Origin: an uncultured Roseburia sp.
Lineage (GTDB): Bacteria > Bacillota > Clostridia > Lachnospirales > Lachnospiraceae
Assembly: GCA_947062675.1 (NCBI GenBank)
Contig: CAMSQM010000014.1
Location: forward strand, 1 to 59,034
Direction of reading: 5' to 3'
Length of the DNA: 59,034 nucleotides
Under the pieces are notes generated by a model. It was not told the DNA's origin. It ran no database searches and saw only the letters and a program-made list of their open reading frames with translations. Below, piece by piece: positions 32,240-41,506 of this stretch (positions are counted from its first letter, which is position 1; every line of letters begins with the position of its first letter). The translations under genes and the position numbers were made by a program.

Positions 32240-33328
32240 GGACGCAAACCGCCCCCCGTCGAGCGCCTCGCGGATCTCCTCCATCATATGATTATAAAAA
32301 TACAGGTTATGAAGCACGCAAAGCCGCATCCCCAGCATTTCCTTCGCCTTCAGCAGATGCCGGATGTAAGCCCTGCTGTAACGGCGGCAGGCCGGACACC
32401 CGCACCCCTCCTCAATCGGGCGCATGTCCTTTTCATATCTGCGGTTAAAAAGATTCCGCTTCCCCTCGCCGGTGTAGACATGCCCGTGCCGGCCGTTTCT
32501 GGTCGGATACACGCAGTCAAAAAAGTCGACTCCGCGCTCCACTCCCTCGAGAATATTGGCCGGAGTCCCGACTCCCATCAGGTACGTCGGCTTTTCCAGA
32601 GGAAGATGCGGGATTGTCTCGTCAAGAATATGATACATCTCCTCATGTGTCTCTCCGACCGCAAGACCGCCGATGGCGTATCCGTCGAGCTCAAGCTCCG
32701 AAATGCGCTTCGCGTGATCTATGCGTATATCCGCAAAAATGGCCCCCTGGTTGATGCCAAAGAGCATCTGGGCAGGATTTACGGTATCCTCCAGCCCGTT
32801 GAGACGGTTCATCTCCGCCCTGCAGCGGGTCAGCCAGCGGGTCGTCCGCGCGACCGACTGCTCCACATAGTCCCGCTCCGCCAGCGCCGGCGCGCACTCA
32901 TCAAATGCCATCGCAATCGTCGAGCCAAGGTTGGACTGAATCTGCATGCTCTCCTCCGGCCCCATAAAAATCTTCGCGCCGTCGATGTGCGAGTGGAAAT
33001 ATACGCCCTCTTCCTTAATTTTCCGCAGACCCGCCAGTGAAAAAACCTGGAATCCGCCGGAATCCGTCAGAATCGGACGCTTCCACGCCATAAACCGGTG
33101 GAGACCGCCGACCTCCTTAATCAGCCTGTCCCCGGTGCGCACGTGCAGGTGGTAAGTATTGGAGAGCTCTACCTGGCAGCCTATTTCCTCCAGGTCCTCC
33201 GTGGATACGGCGCCCTTGATGGCGCCCACCGTCCCCACATTCATAAACACAGGCGTCTGTATATCCCCGTGAACCGTGTGAAGCACGCCTCTTTTGGCGC
33301 GCCCTTCCTGTTTCCGCAATTCATACAT
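32180..33328 (-). CDS. tgt: tRNA-guanine transglycosylase (queuine tRNA-ribosyltransferase)
   Basis: Tgt swaps guanine-34 of GUN-anticodon tRNAs for the queuosine precursor. The 382-residue protein begins MYELRKQEGRAKRG and has the active-site segments LTDSGGFQVFSL, FDCVYPTRNGRHG (nucleophile Asp) and the zinc site CGCPACRRYSRAYIRHL. I chose the ATG at 33328, preceded by GGGAAAGGAAAA, because family members start here. It overlaps the aroA stop by eight bases, so the two are coupled. Its last codons lie within the 70-bp repeat array. Confidence 0.96.
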   Translation of the reverse strand: MYELRKQEGRAKRGVLHTVHGDIQTPVFMNVGTVGAIKGAVSTEDLEEIGCQVELSNTYHLHVRTGDRLIKEVGGLHRFMAWKRPILTDSGGFQVFSLAGLRKIKEEGVYFHSHIDGAKIFMGPEESMQIQSNLGSTIAMAFDECAPALAERDYVEQSVARTTRWLTRCRAEMNRLNGLEDTVNPAQMLFGINQGAIFADIRIDHAKRISELELDGYAIGGLAVGETHEEMYHILDETIPHLPLEKPTYLMGVGTPANILEGVERGVDFFDCVYPTRNGRHGHVYTGEGKRNLFNRRYEKDMRPIEEGCGCPACRRYSRAYIRHLLKAKEMLGMRLCVLHNLYFYNHMMEEIREALDGGRFASYKEEKLYGMGQVARERVEK

Positions 33329-34655
33329 TACATTTTTCCTTTCCCGGATAAAGATTCTGTTCTCCGCACAACCGGTCCAGAATCGTAAAATAATCTTTAA
33401 ATGTCTTTGCGCAGCACTCCGGACCGGCAATCCGGATACCGTCTGCGCGCAGCCCTGTCAGCGAAAACGCCATCGCGACCCTGTGATCGTCGTAGGTTTC
33501 AATCACACCGCCATGCGGCACTCCCGGATAAATGGTGACTGCCTCCGGCTCCTCGTCACAGCGTATTCCGATTCTGTGCAGCTCCGCCGCGATCGCGTGA
33601 ATCCGGTCCGACTCCTGGCGGCGGATGTGTCCGATTCCCTCTATCCGGACAGGCCCGTCCGCAAACGGCGCGATGGCCGCCAGCGTAAGCGCCTGATCAG
33701 AAAAATCGTTCATATTCACACAAAGTCCGCGCAGGGTGCCGCCGTGCGGACCGCAGACCACAATTCCCTCCCCGGTCTCTTCCACGGTACATCCCATCTG
33801 CTCCAGAACACCCAGAAACTTCAGATCTCCCTGCGTGTTGTCCATGTGAACATGCCGGACGAGCACGCGGCCGCCCGTAACCGCGGCGGCGGCATAAAAA
33901 TAACAGGCCGCGGACATATCGGGCTCCACCGTATACTGCGTTCTGTGGTACACGGCGCGCCCTGAAATTTCATAGTTCCGGCCATCAAATGAAACAAAGA
34001 CCCCGAAATCCTCCATCATCTTCCGGGTGATCCTGATGTAGGAGCCGTCCGCCTTATCACTGGTGATATGGATGCGCAGTCCACTCCCTGCAAGCGGGGA
34101 TATCAGCAGCAGGGCGCTCAGAAACTGGGTGCTCTGACTGATATCCAGCTTCAGTTCCAGCGGACCGGCCTCTTTCACAGGCGCACGGCCGCGGATGCAG
34201 ACCGGCAGACACATTTCTTTTTCCATATAGGTGACCGCCGCTCCCGCCGCTTCCAGCAGCTCAAACAGCGGCCCCATCGGGCGCCTCTTCATCTGTTCCG
34301 ATGCCTGCACCGTGTACATGCCATCGGAAAATCCGAGCATCGCAGTCAGAAAACGGGCCGCAGTCCCCGCGCTTCCCACATAAATTTCACCCGTCTTTTC
34401 GGGTATCACGCCGGCACAGCCGCGGACCACAACCTGTTTTCTGTCCTCCCTGACCTCCACCGGAAAGCCGAGATCCTGCAGGGCGCGCAGAAAATGTCCG
34501 GTGTCTTCTGAAAACAGTACGCCGTCCAGCCGGACGCTCCCGTCTGAGAGCGCCGCCAGAAGAAGCGCCCTGTTTGTCATACTTTTTGAGCCCGGGACCT
34601 CCACACTCCAGCGGACCGGACCGGCCGGCCTTTTTACGGCATACTCTTCAGACAT
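33321..34655 (-). CDS. aroA: 5-enolpyruvylshikimate-3-phosphate synthase
   Basis: AroA joins shikimate-3-phosphate and phosphoenolpyruvate, the sixth step of the shikimate pathway. The 444-residue protein has VPGSKSMTNRALLLAAL (substrate Lys near the N-terminus), GSAGTAARFLTAML and the C-terminal DDHRVAMAFSL segment. The ATG at 34655 follows GGAGGAGAGCGCT. It lies between aroC and tgt on the same strand; aroC makes chorismate from its product. The SAGTAARF loop has Ala-Ala rather than the usual Thr-Met-Arg of class I enzymes, which hints at a class II-like site. Confidence 0.95.
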   Translation of the reverse strand: MSEEYAVKRPAGPVRWSVEVPGSKSMTNRALLLAALSDGSVRLDGVLFSEDTGHFLRALQDLGFPVEVREDRKQVVVRGCAGVIPEKTGEIYVGSAGTAARFLTAMLGFSDGMYTVQASEQMKRRPMGPLFELLEAAGAAVTYMEKEMCLPVCIRGRAPVKEAGPLELKLDISQSTQFLSALLLISPLAGSGLRIHITSDKADGSYIRITRKMMEDFGVFVSFDGRNYEISGRAVYHRTQYTVEPDMSAACYFYAAAAVTGGRVLVRHVHMDNTQGDLKFLGVLEQMGCTVEETGEGIVVCGPHGGTLRGLCVNMNDFSDQALTLAAIAPFADGPVRIEGIGHIRRQESDRIHAIAAELHRIGIRCDEEPEAVTIYPGVPHGGVIETYDDHRVAMAFSLTGLRADGIRIAGPECCAKTFKDYFTILDRLCGEQNLYPGKEKCNV

Positions 34656-34754
34656 AGCGCTCTCCTCCGTTTCCCCGTCTTTCTCTTTCCTCTTTTCAGC
34701 ACTCCGCATCCCGCCTTCAGCGCACACGTTTTCCCCGTGCCGCCGCACATCCGT

Positions 34755-35867
34755 CTACCGCCTCTGTCTGCCTGCATAAAACATCTCCAGCGCATCCATC
34801 CTCGAACACACATTTGCAAGCAGGGCATCCGCGATTGTGAGCGCGGCCATCGATTCCACGACGACAACGGCGCGCGGGACGATAACCGGGTCATGACGCC
34901 CTCTGATACTCAGGGTAATCTCCTCTCCCGCGCGGCTGACCGTCTGCTGGGCGGACGCGATGGAGGGCGTCGGCTTGATCGCAGCCCGCAGAATAAGATC
35001 ACTCCCGTCGCTGATGCCGCCCAGAATACCGCCGGCGTGGTTGGTTTTTTTCGCCACAGCGCCGTCCCTGATCTCAAACGCATCGTTATTTTCCCGTCCG
35101 GTTGCCCCTGCCGCCTCAAATCCGTCGCCGATCTCAAATCCCTTCACCGCACCGATGGACATCACGGCTTTCGCCAGCCCGGCGTCGAGCTTGTCAAACA
35201 CCGGCTCCCCGAGCCCCGCCGGGAGCCCGCTGACCACACATTCCACAACGCCGCCCGCCGAATTACCGTCCGCCATACAGGCGTCCAGATATCTGCCGGC
35301 TTCCTCTGCAGCCTCGCGGTCCGGCATATAAAAAGGATTCTGCCCGATCTGCGCGGGATCATAATTCTGCGGCCGGATACAGACCGGCCCGATGGATTTT
35401 GTGTAAGTCAGAAACGTGATTCCGAGCCGGTTTAACAGCTTCACGGCGACTGCCCCGGCGGCGACGCGCCCGATCGTCTCCCGTCCGGAAGAGCGGCCTC
35501 CCCCGCGGTAGTCCCTGAATCCGTATTTCCGGTCAAATGTATAATCCGCATGGCCCGGGCGGTAGCAGGAAGCAATCTCACTGTAATCTTTCGACCGCTG
35601 ATCCTTATTGAATACTGCCAGCGAAACCGGTGTTCCGGTCGTCCTCCCCTCAAAAATGCCGGAGAGGATTTCCACGGCATCGTCCTCTTTCCTCGAAGTC
35701 GAATATCCGGACTGTCCCGGCTTCCTGCGGTCCAGAAACTTCCGGATGTCCTCCCCGCACAGGGGAAGTCCCGCCGGACAGCCGTCAATCACAACGCCCA
35801 GCCCTCTGCCGTGCGACTCCCCCCAGGTGGTGACCCTGAAAATAGTTCCGAATGAAGATCCTGCCAT
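34755..35867 (-). CDS. aroC: Chorismate synthase
   Basis: AroC makes chorismate from EPSP using reduced FMN, the last step of the shikimate pathway. The 370-residue protein starts MAGSSFGTIFRVTTWGESHG, with GVVIDGCPAGLPL, YRPGHADYTF and RGGGRSSGRETIGRVAAGAV as in the family. The ATG at 35867 follows GAGGGACATGTT. It is followed by aroA about 100 bases later, forming aroC-aroA-tgt. No leader peptide or riboswitch was seen upstream. Confidence 0.97.
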   Translation of the reverse strand: MAGSSFGTIFRVTTWGESHGRGLGVVIDGCPAGLPLCGEDIRKFLDRRKPGQSGYSTSRKEDDAVEILSGIFEGRTTGTPVSLAVFNKDQRSKDYSEIASCYRPGHADYTFDRKYGFRDYRGGGRSSGRETIGRVAAGAVAVKLLNRLGITFLTYTKSIGPVCIRPQNYDPAQIGQNPFYMPDREAAEEAGRYLDACMADGNSAGGVVECVVSGLPAGLGEPVFDKLDAGLAKAVMSIGAVKGFEIGDGFEAAGATGRENNDAFEIRDGAVAKKTNHAGGILGGISDGSDLILRAAIKPTPSIASAQQTVSRAGEEITLSIRGRHDPVIVPRAVVVVESMAALTIADALLANVCSRMDALEMFYAGRQRR

Positions 35868-35959
35868 AACATGTCCCTCCTCTGTCATCACCCGATTATA
35901 ACACACGCAGATGGGCGCCGCAACCGTCTTTCACGCCCGTCGCCCCCTCTCCGGTCTGC

Positions 35960-37339
35960 TCACGCCGCTTCCTCCATGTCATCCCGCGGCCCTCTTCTGA
36001 CGCGTTCCTGTTTCCGGAACCGCAAAAAACAGACAGCAAAAAAAACAATCCCGTACACCGTCGTAACCGGCGTGGCGAGGCCAACCATCATAAGGGAAGC
36101 CCCCGGAAGACCGGCCATCAGAACCGATACCGGAATCCGGACCAGAAATGCCGACGTAATTCCCTGAATCATCACCGGAATACTCTTTCCACAACCGTTA
36201 AAATAGCCGATGCTGCTGAATAAAACACAGGTCAGAATACATTCCACAGAAAATCCGCGCAGATAATCCGCGCTCTGCGCAATCACTTCCGCATCCCCTG
36301 TAAACAGGGAGGATAACAGGCCGCCGCCAAAAAATCCCATCAGAAATATCACGATTCCGACGGCGCAGCCCGCCGCCATAGCAGTAAAAAATCCCTTCAC
36401 CGCTCTTTCCCGCTGCCCCGCCCCGGTATTCTGCGCCACAAAAGCTGATACGCTCTGCATAACCGAAGAAGGCACAAGCATGATAAACGACACTATTTTC
36501 TGTGAAACACCGTATCCCGCCGACTGCATCAGCCCCATCTGATTGACAATCGTATTGATGACCAGGAACGAAATCTGTACCGTCAGTTCCTGTAAGGCGA
36601 TCGGCACACCCACGCCCAGGATCTTTCTGATCTCCCCGGCATAAACCCTGCACTGCCCGCGTGAAAAAGAGACCGGAAGATTCTGCCTCCGCAGCACTGC
36701 AACCGAGAGAATCACCGACACAGACTGCGCAAGCACCGTCGCAAGCGCCGCTCCGGCAGAATCCATCTGAAATACCGCCACAAACAACAGATCCGCGGCG
36801 ATATTTACCACACAGGCAATCCCGACAAAAAGAAATGGCAGACTGGCATTTCCAACACCGCGCAAAATGCCGCTGATCACATTGTAAGCGATAATGACCA
36901 GAATGCCTCCGGAACAGATCCTGACATACATAACTGCCTTGTCAAAAGATGCCTCCGGCACCTGCATCAAGGACATCAGGCTGCCGGCAGATACTTCCAG
37001 CAGCACTGTGAGCACAATTCCAAGCACTGCAAAGAGAACAATCGTCGTTCCGACCGCATTTCCAGCTTCCTCTGGTTTTTTCTCCCCCAGATGCTGCCCT
37101 ATAATCACAGTGGAACCCATCGCAAGACTTGTTATCACAAATGTAACCATCTGCATAAACGCGCTTCCCGTCCCGACCGCCGCTATCCCGGACGCATCCC
37201 CGAACTGCCCCACCACGAGCAGATCGACGGCCCCGTAGGCCGCCTGGAGAATCAGGGCACCCAGCACCGGAAGTGCGAACCGTATCAGGGCACCGCCGAT
37301 GGACCCTTCCGTAAATGAGCTGACTTTTTTCGTATCCAT
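35960..37339 (-). CDS. MATE-family multidrug/cation exporter
   Basis: A 459-residue integral membrane protein with about twelve segments in two similar halves, of the MATE family that exports drugs or metabolites against sodium or protons. Typical segments are LPVLGALILQAAYGAVDLLVVGQFG, SLAMGSTVIIGQHLG and the second-half AFVAQNTGAGQRERA. The start at 37339 is three codons inside the longest frame because GGAGAGG is better spaced to it. A MarR regulator gene lies 46 bases upstream on the same strand, so the exporter is probably under its control. Confidence 0.92.
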   Translation of the reverse strand: MDTKKVSSFTEGSIGGALIRFALPVLGALILQAAYGAVDLLVVGQFGDASGIAAVGTGSAFMQMVTFVITSLAMGSTVIIGQHLGEKKPEEAGNAVGTTIVLFAVLGIVLTVLLEVSAGSLMSLMQVPEASFDKAVMYVRICSGGILVIIAYNVISGILRGVGNASLPFLFVGIACVVNIAADLLFVAVFQMDSAGAALATVLAQSVSVILSVAVLRRQNLPVSFSRGQCRVYAGEIRKILGVGVPIALQELTVQISFLVINTIVNQMGLMQSAGYGVSQKIVSFIMLVPSSVMQSVSAFVAQNTGAGQRERAVKGFFTAMAAGCAVGIVIFLMGFFGGGLLSSLFTGDAEVIAQSADYLRGFSVECILTCVLFSSIGYFNGCGKSIPVMIQGITSAFLVRIPVSVLMAGLPGASLMMVGLATPVTTVYGIVFFAVCFLRFRKQERVRRGPRDDMEEAA

Positions 37340-37385
37340 AAGAATCATCCTCTCCTTCTTTTTTCAGAAATTATTTCAGGGCGCC

Positions 37386-37874
37386 TTATTCCTCATAAAT
37401 CCTGCCGTGTGCACCGCCCGCATCTTCTTTCAGACTCTTTTCGCGGTGCGGAAGCGTTCGCCACAGTTCTTTCACGACATGTACCGCATCCTCCGCCTCC
37501 TCATTCGTGATATCAGAAAGCGCATCCGACCACATCTCATGAAACTGAATCACATAGCGCTGCACGCACGCCCTCCCCTGCTCTGTCAGCGTGAGCAGCG
37601 TAATGCGCCTGTCTTCCATGTCCGGCTGCTTTTCCAGCATTCCGTACTGCGCCAGCTCCTGTACCAGGCGTGTCACACTCGGCATCGTGATGGAAAGTCT
37701 CCCGCTCACGTCGCTGACACGGCACATCCCCTGCTTCCCCTGCATCTCAAAGACCACACTCAGAACATGAATATGGCGCGGTTTCATGTTTTTCGGAAGT
37801 TCCGGCAGCGTCTCAACAATACGCTTTGCGAGAAAACAGGCATCCAGAAGTTCTTTTAAAGCTGTCACATTCAT
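37386..37874 (-). CDS. MarR-family transcriptional regulator
   Basis: A 162-residue winged-helix protein. The DNA-binding part covers about residues 35-100 (RVSDVSGRLSITMPSVTRLVQELAQYGMLEKQ, with the wing MEDRRITLLTLTEQG). I chose the ATG at 37874, preceded by GAGGAAAATA. It is followed by the MATE exporter and preceded by a 22-bp-armed palindrome, so it most likely represses its own operon and releases it when a ligand binds. The ligand is not predictable. Confidence 0.92.
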   Translation of the reverse strand: MNVTALKELLDACFLAKRIVETLPELPKNMKPRHIHVLSVVFEMQGKQGMCRVSDVSGRLSITMPSVTRLVQELAQYGMLEKQPDMEDRRITLLTLTEQGRACVQRYVIQFHEMWSDALSDITNEEAEDAVHVVKELWRTLPHREKSLKEDAGGAHGRIYEE

Positions 37875-37949
37875 TATTTTCCTCATTTCTGCGCGGCCTT
37901 CTGCTTCTGCCGGGTGTGCGGACACCGCGCAGGCGCATACCCTGAATTC

Positions 37950-38000
37950 ATATACTTATTAATAGTAATTATCTATAATAATTACTATTAATAAGTATAT
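37950..38000 (-). promoter_or_regulatory. Long palindromic operator upstream of the MarR-MATE operon
   Basis: Two perfectly complementary 22-bp arms (37950-37971 and 37979-38000) flank seven bases. Each arm contains ACTTATTAATAGTAATT, itself nearly symmetrical (TTATTAATAGTAATTA), so two MarR dimers could bind side by side. It lies about 75 bases before the regulator start. A small transposable remnant is less likely, as no target duplication is seen. Confidence 0.75.
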
Positions 38001-38061
38001 ACCCGGAAAAACAGAATGTCAAGGCGGATTTTTTTCCGACAGACATTCTGTTCCTGATGCC

Positions 38062-38994
38062 TCACTGTTTCAGCTGTACATCCAGCTGTGGAAACGGGAT
38101 CGTGATCCCGTTTTCATCCAGCGCATATTTTATATTTTCCAGCAGCCGCCATCTGGCCGGCCAGTACTCGGCAGCCGCCACCCACAGTTTTACCCCCATA
38201 TTCAGCGCAGAGTCCCCGAAACTGTCGAGCACCACGATAATATCCTCCCCTGGCATTCTGGCAGGCTCCTTCGCCGCAGCCGCATACAGCACCTCTTTTG
38301 CCGTGCGAATATCCGTCCCGTAGGATACCGGCACCGTGAGGTCAATCCGCCTCCTGTCCATATGGGAGACATTTGTGAGACTGCTGTTCGAGAGCATCCC
38401 GTTTGGCACCACGATCATTCTGTTGTCCGGCGTCAGAAGCTTTGTATAAAAAATAGAGATCTCGGAAACCGTCCCCTCGTTTTTATTGGTATCCTCAATA
38501 ATATACTCCCCAACGCGAAACGGCTTTAACAGAAGAATCAGCACGCCGCCCGCAAAATTGGACAGACTCCCCTGAACGGCAAGGCCGACGGCGACGCCCG
38601 CAGAGCCGAGCACCGCGACCGCGGAAGTCGTTGCAATGCCAAAAAAACCCATGATAATAAAAATGAGCAGGATATACAGGGAATACTTCAGCACCGGAAT
38701 GACAAACTGTCTGACCCCCTCATCTGTCCCCGCCCGCTCCATGGACCGGCGTATCATTCCGGTGATTCCCCGGATCATGCGGGATCCAAGAACATACACC
38801 AGAAACGCGATCAGCGCCTGAAACGCAAAATTCAGCAGCCCCGGAATCAGCCCCTGCAGCCAGGCATGCAGAAGATCCGGGTTTTTCGCCATCTCCTGCA
38901 GCCCCTCCTGGGCACTGTTTAACGCCTCAATCGCCTCCGTTGCGCTGGGAATCGCGCTGGTATTCCCCGCCAGCGCAGAAATATTTCCTCCCAA
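38062..38994 (-). CDS. mscS: Small-conductance mechanosensitive channel (MscS family)
   Basis: A 310-residue MscS-type channel that releases solutes on osmotic down-shock. Membrane segments lie at about residues 50-175, ending in the pore helix GSAGVAVGLAVQGSLSNFAGG, followed by the beta domain (VGEYIIED, LTPDNRMIVVPNGMLSN) and the C-terminal alpha-beta domain. The start is a TTG at 38994 with AAGGAG seven bases upstream. It is flanked by the MarR operator region and a DUF1015 gene, and seems to be a single-gene unit. Confidence 0.92.
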   Translation of the reverse strand: MGGNISALAGNTSAIPSATEAIEALNSAQEGLQEMAKNPDLLHAWLQGLIPGLLNFAFQALIAFLVYVLGSRMIRGITGMIRRSMERAGTDEGVRQFVIPVLKYSLYILLIFIIMGFFGIATTSAVAVLGSAGVAVGLAVQGSLSNFAGGVLILLLKPFRVGEYIIEDTNKNEGTVSEISIFYTKLLTPDNRMIVVPNGMLSNSSLTNVSHMDRRRIDLTVPVSYGTDIRTAKEVLYAAAAKEPARMPGEDIIVVLDSFGDSALNMGVKLWVAAAEYWPARWRLLENIKYALDENGITIPFPQLDVQLKQ

Positions 38995-39056
38995 TCCTCT
39001 TCTCCTTTCTCTTTTCCCCCTGCGGCACGCCAGGGCAGGCCACAGCCGCCTGCGTC

Positions 39057-40301
39057 TTATATCTCATGAATAAACAGACCGCTCCGCAGCTTGGGCTCGA
39101 ACCAGGTCGATTTTGGCGGCATTAACAGTCCCGCGTCCGCCACGGCAAATAGCTCGTCCGCCGACGTCGGATACATTGCGAACGCCACGGCGCAGCCGGT
39201 ACGGCACCGCCGCACCAGCTCTCCGGTCCCGCGGATTCCGCCGACAAAATCAATCCGGCTGTCGGTTTTCGGATCAAGGATCCCTAAGACCGGCGCGAGA
39301 AGCCGCTCCTGCAGCACCGACACATCCAGATCCCGCACCGGATCCCCACAGCTCTGGTCTTTCTGCCGGATACGGCACAGATACCAGCGCTCATTCAGAT
39401 ACATGGAAAAACAGCCCCGCTCCCCGGGACGAACCTCCCGTGCATCCACGGGACAGGCTGTCACATCAAACCTCTTTCTGACTTCTTCCAGAAAAATCTC
39501 CGGCTCATATCCGTTCAGGTCACGCACCACGCGGTTATAGTCGAGAATCCGCAGTTCTTCATCCGGAAACAGAACCGACAGAAAGTAATTAAATTCCTCC
39601 TCCCCGCTGTACCCGGGGTGCGCCATCCGCCGCCTTCGCGCCACCTCCACGGCAGAAGCCGCGCGGTGATGCCCGTCTGCGATATAGACCGTGCCGATAC
39701 CGGCAAATGCGGTGCGGATTGCGGCGACAACGGCGGTATCACGGATGACGAAAACGCGGTGGCGCACTCCGTCCTCCGCGACAAAATCGTACTCAGCATC
39801 CTGTTTTTTTACGGCCTGTGTGATCTCCCTGAGCGTGCGGTCCGCGCGGTATGCCAGAAAAACCGGCCCGGTCTGCGCGCCGCAGCACTCCACATGCCGG
39901 ACGCGGTCGCGCTCCTTTTCCTCTCTCGTGTTCTCATGTCTGCGGATAACGCCGCTTAAATAGTCATCCACAGAGGCGCAGGCCACAATCCCGTTCTGGG
40001 TCCGTCCCTCCATGGTCAGCTCATAAAGATAATAGCATCTGCAGTCCTCACGGCGGAGCGAGCCATCCTCCACCATCCCCCACAGCAGCCCGCGCGCCTT
40101 CTCGTACACATATTCGCCGTACATATCCGCATCGGGCGGAAACTGGGTCTCGGCCCGGTCAATGCGCAGGAAGGAATGCGGATGCTCACGCACAAAAGCC
40201 GCCGCCTCTTTCCGGCTGTAAACGTCGTAAGGGAGGGCAGCAATATCCGCCGCCTTCCCTTTCTCTGGTCTGATGCCTGCAAATGGTCTGATCTCTGCCA
40301 T
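39057..40301 (-). CDS. DUF1015 family protein
   Basis: A 414-residue protein of the DUF1015 family, which begins with IRPFAGIRPEKGKAADIAALPYDVY and has YIADGHHRAASAVEVARRRR in the middle. The family is commonly encoded after serC-serA in Clostridia, as here (42 bases after serA), and is thought to belong to serine metabolism; serine-kinase activity has been proposed for relatives, which I cannot confirm from sequence. It has no signal peptide or membrane segment. Translation starts at an ATG after GGTGCACGGGAGAG. Confidence 0.88.
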   Translation of the reverse strand: MAEIRPFAGIRPEKGKAADIAALPYDVYSRKEAAAFVREHPHSFLRIDRAETQFPPDADMYGEYVYEKARGLLWGMVEDGSLRREDCRCYYLYELTMEGRTQNGIVACASVDDYLSGVIRRHENTREEKERDRVRHVECCGAQTGPVFLAYRADRTLREITQAVKKQDAEYDFVAEDGVRHRVFVIRDTAVVAAIRTAFAGIGTVYIADGHHRAASAVEVARRRRMAHPGYSGEEEFNYFLSVLFPDEELRILDYNRVVRDLNGYEPEIFLEEVRKRFDVTACPVDAREVRPGERGCFSMYLNERWYLCRIRQKDQSCGDPVRDLDVSVLQERLLAPVLGILDPKTDSRIDFVGGIRGTGELVRRCRTGCAVAFAMYPTSADELFAVADAGLLMPPKSTWFEPKLRSGLFIHEI

Positions 40302-40342
40302 CTCTCCCGTGCACCTTTCTTGTCTGTAATTTACAGGATCCT

Positions 40343-41506
40343 TTATTTGATCTTACGGGCTCTGAGCACACCGTCAATCGCGTTGATTCTCGCGATCACT
40401 TCCTCCGTGACCACGGCATCCACATCAATTAAGGCATACGCATAATTCCCTTTTGACTTGTTCGCCATCCCGTCAATGTTTAAGCCCTCGTCCCCGAGAA
40501 GCGTCGTGAAACGGCTGAGCATCCCTTTTGCATTCCTGTGGAGAATCCCCACCCGTCCGGCCGTCATGCAGCCGGCCATATTGCAGTCGGGGAAATTCAC
40601 GGAATGCGTGATATTCCCGTTTTCGAGATAATCGCGGAGCTCGCGGACCGCCATGATGGCACAGTTGTCCTCAGACTCCGCCGTGGAAGCGCCCAGATGC
40701 GGGGTCACAATACAGCCCTTCGCCCCCACAGTCGTCGGATTCGGGAAATCAGAGACGTAGCGCTTGACTCTTCCCGCGGACAGGGCGTCCACCATGGCCT
40801 CCTCGTCCACAAGTGTATCCCTGGAAAAATTCAGGACGATCGTGGTCGGCTTCATCAGCGCGATCGCCTCCGCATTGATCATATTTTTCGTGGCGGGAAG
40901 CAGCGGCACATGAATCGTGATATAGTCACATTCGCGGTAAATCTCATCAATGTTGCTGATATGTTTTACACTTCTTGAGAGATTCCACGCGGCATTGACT
41001 GAAATATACGGGTCATATCCGTATACCTCCATGCCCATGTGCGTCGCCGCGTTCGCGACGAGAACCCCGATCGCGCCCAGCCCGATCACGCCCAGCTTTT
41101 TCCCGGAAATCTCCGTCCCCGCAAAGTTCTTTTTCTGCTTTTCCGCGGTCTTTGCGATATTTTCATCGTTCTGATTCTCAAGACACCAGTCGATCCCTCC
41201 GACGATATCGCGGGAAGCGTAAAACATTCCGGCAAACACGAGCTCCTTGACCCCGTTCGCATTCGCCCCCGGCGTGTTGAAGACAACGATTCCTTTTTCC
41301 GCGCACTTCTCAAGCGGAATATTATTGACCCCGGCTCCGGCGCGCGCGATCGCCGCAAGCGTATCCGGAAGCTCCGTGTCATGCATCGCCGCGCTGCGCA
41401 CCAGCACAGCGTCCGATCCGCCGATCTCTTTTACCTTCTGATAATCCTCCGAAAACAGGTTCAGACCGACCGATGCGATCGGATTCAGACAGTGATAACG
41501 GTACAT
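40343..41506 (-). CDS. serA: D-3-phosphoglycerate dehydrogenase
   Basis: SerA oxidises 3-phosphoglycerate, the first step of serine synthesis. The 387-residue protein has the NAD-binding loop GVIGLGAIGVLVANAA (about residue 139), the catalytic segment HLGASTAESEDN, and a C-terminal ACT domain (LNIDGMANKSKGNYAYALIDVD). This is the shorter form without the extra allosteric domain of some enzymes. Its ATG overlaps the serC stop by one base (TGATG), so serC-serA are translationally coupled. Serine feedback through the ACT domain is likely from the family. Confidence 0.94.
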   Translation of the reverse strand: MYRYHCLNPIASVGLNLFSEDYQKVKEIGGSDAVLVRSAAMHDTELPDTLAAIARAGAGVNNIPLEKCAEKGIVVFNTPGANANGVKELVFAGMFYASRDIVGGIDWCLENQNDENIAKTAEKQKKNFAGTEISGKKLGVIGLGAIGVLVANAATHMGMEVYGYDPYISVNAAWNLSRSVKHISNIDEIYRECDYITIHVPLLPATKNMINAEAIALMKPTTIVLNFSRDTLVDEEAMVDALSAGRVKRYVSDFPNPTTVGAKGCIVTPHLGASTAESEDNCAIMAVRELRDYLENGNITHSVNFPDCNMAGCMTAGRVGILHRNAKGMLSRFTTLLGDEGLNIDGMANKSKGNYAYALIDVDAVVTEEVIARINAIDGVLRARKIK

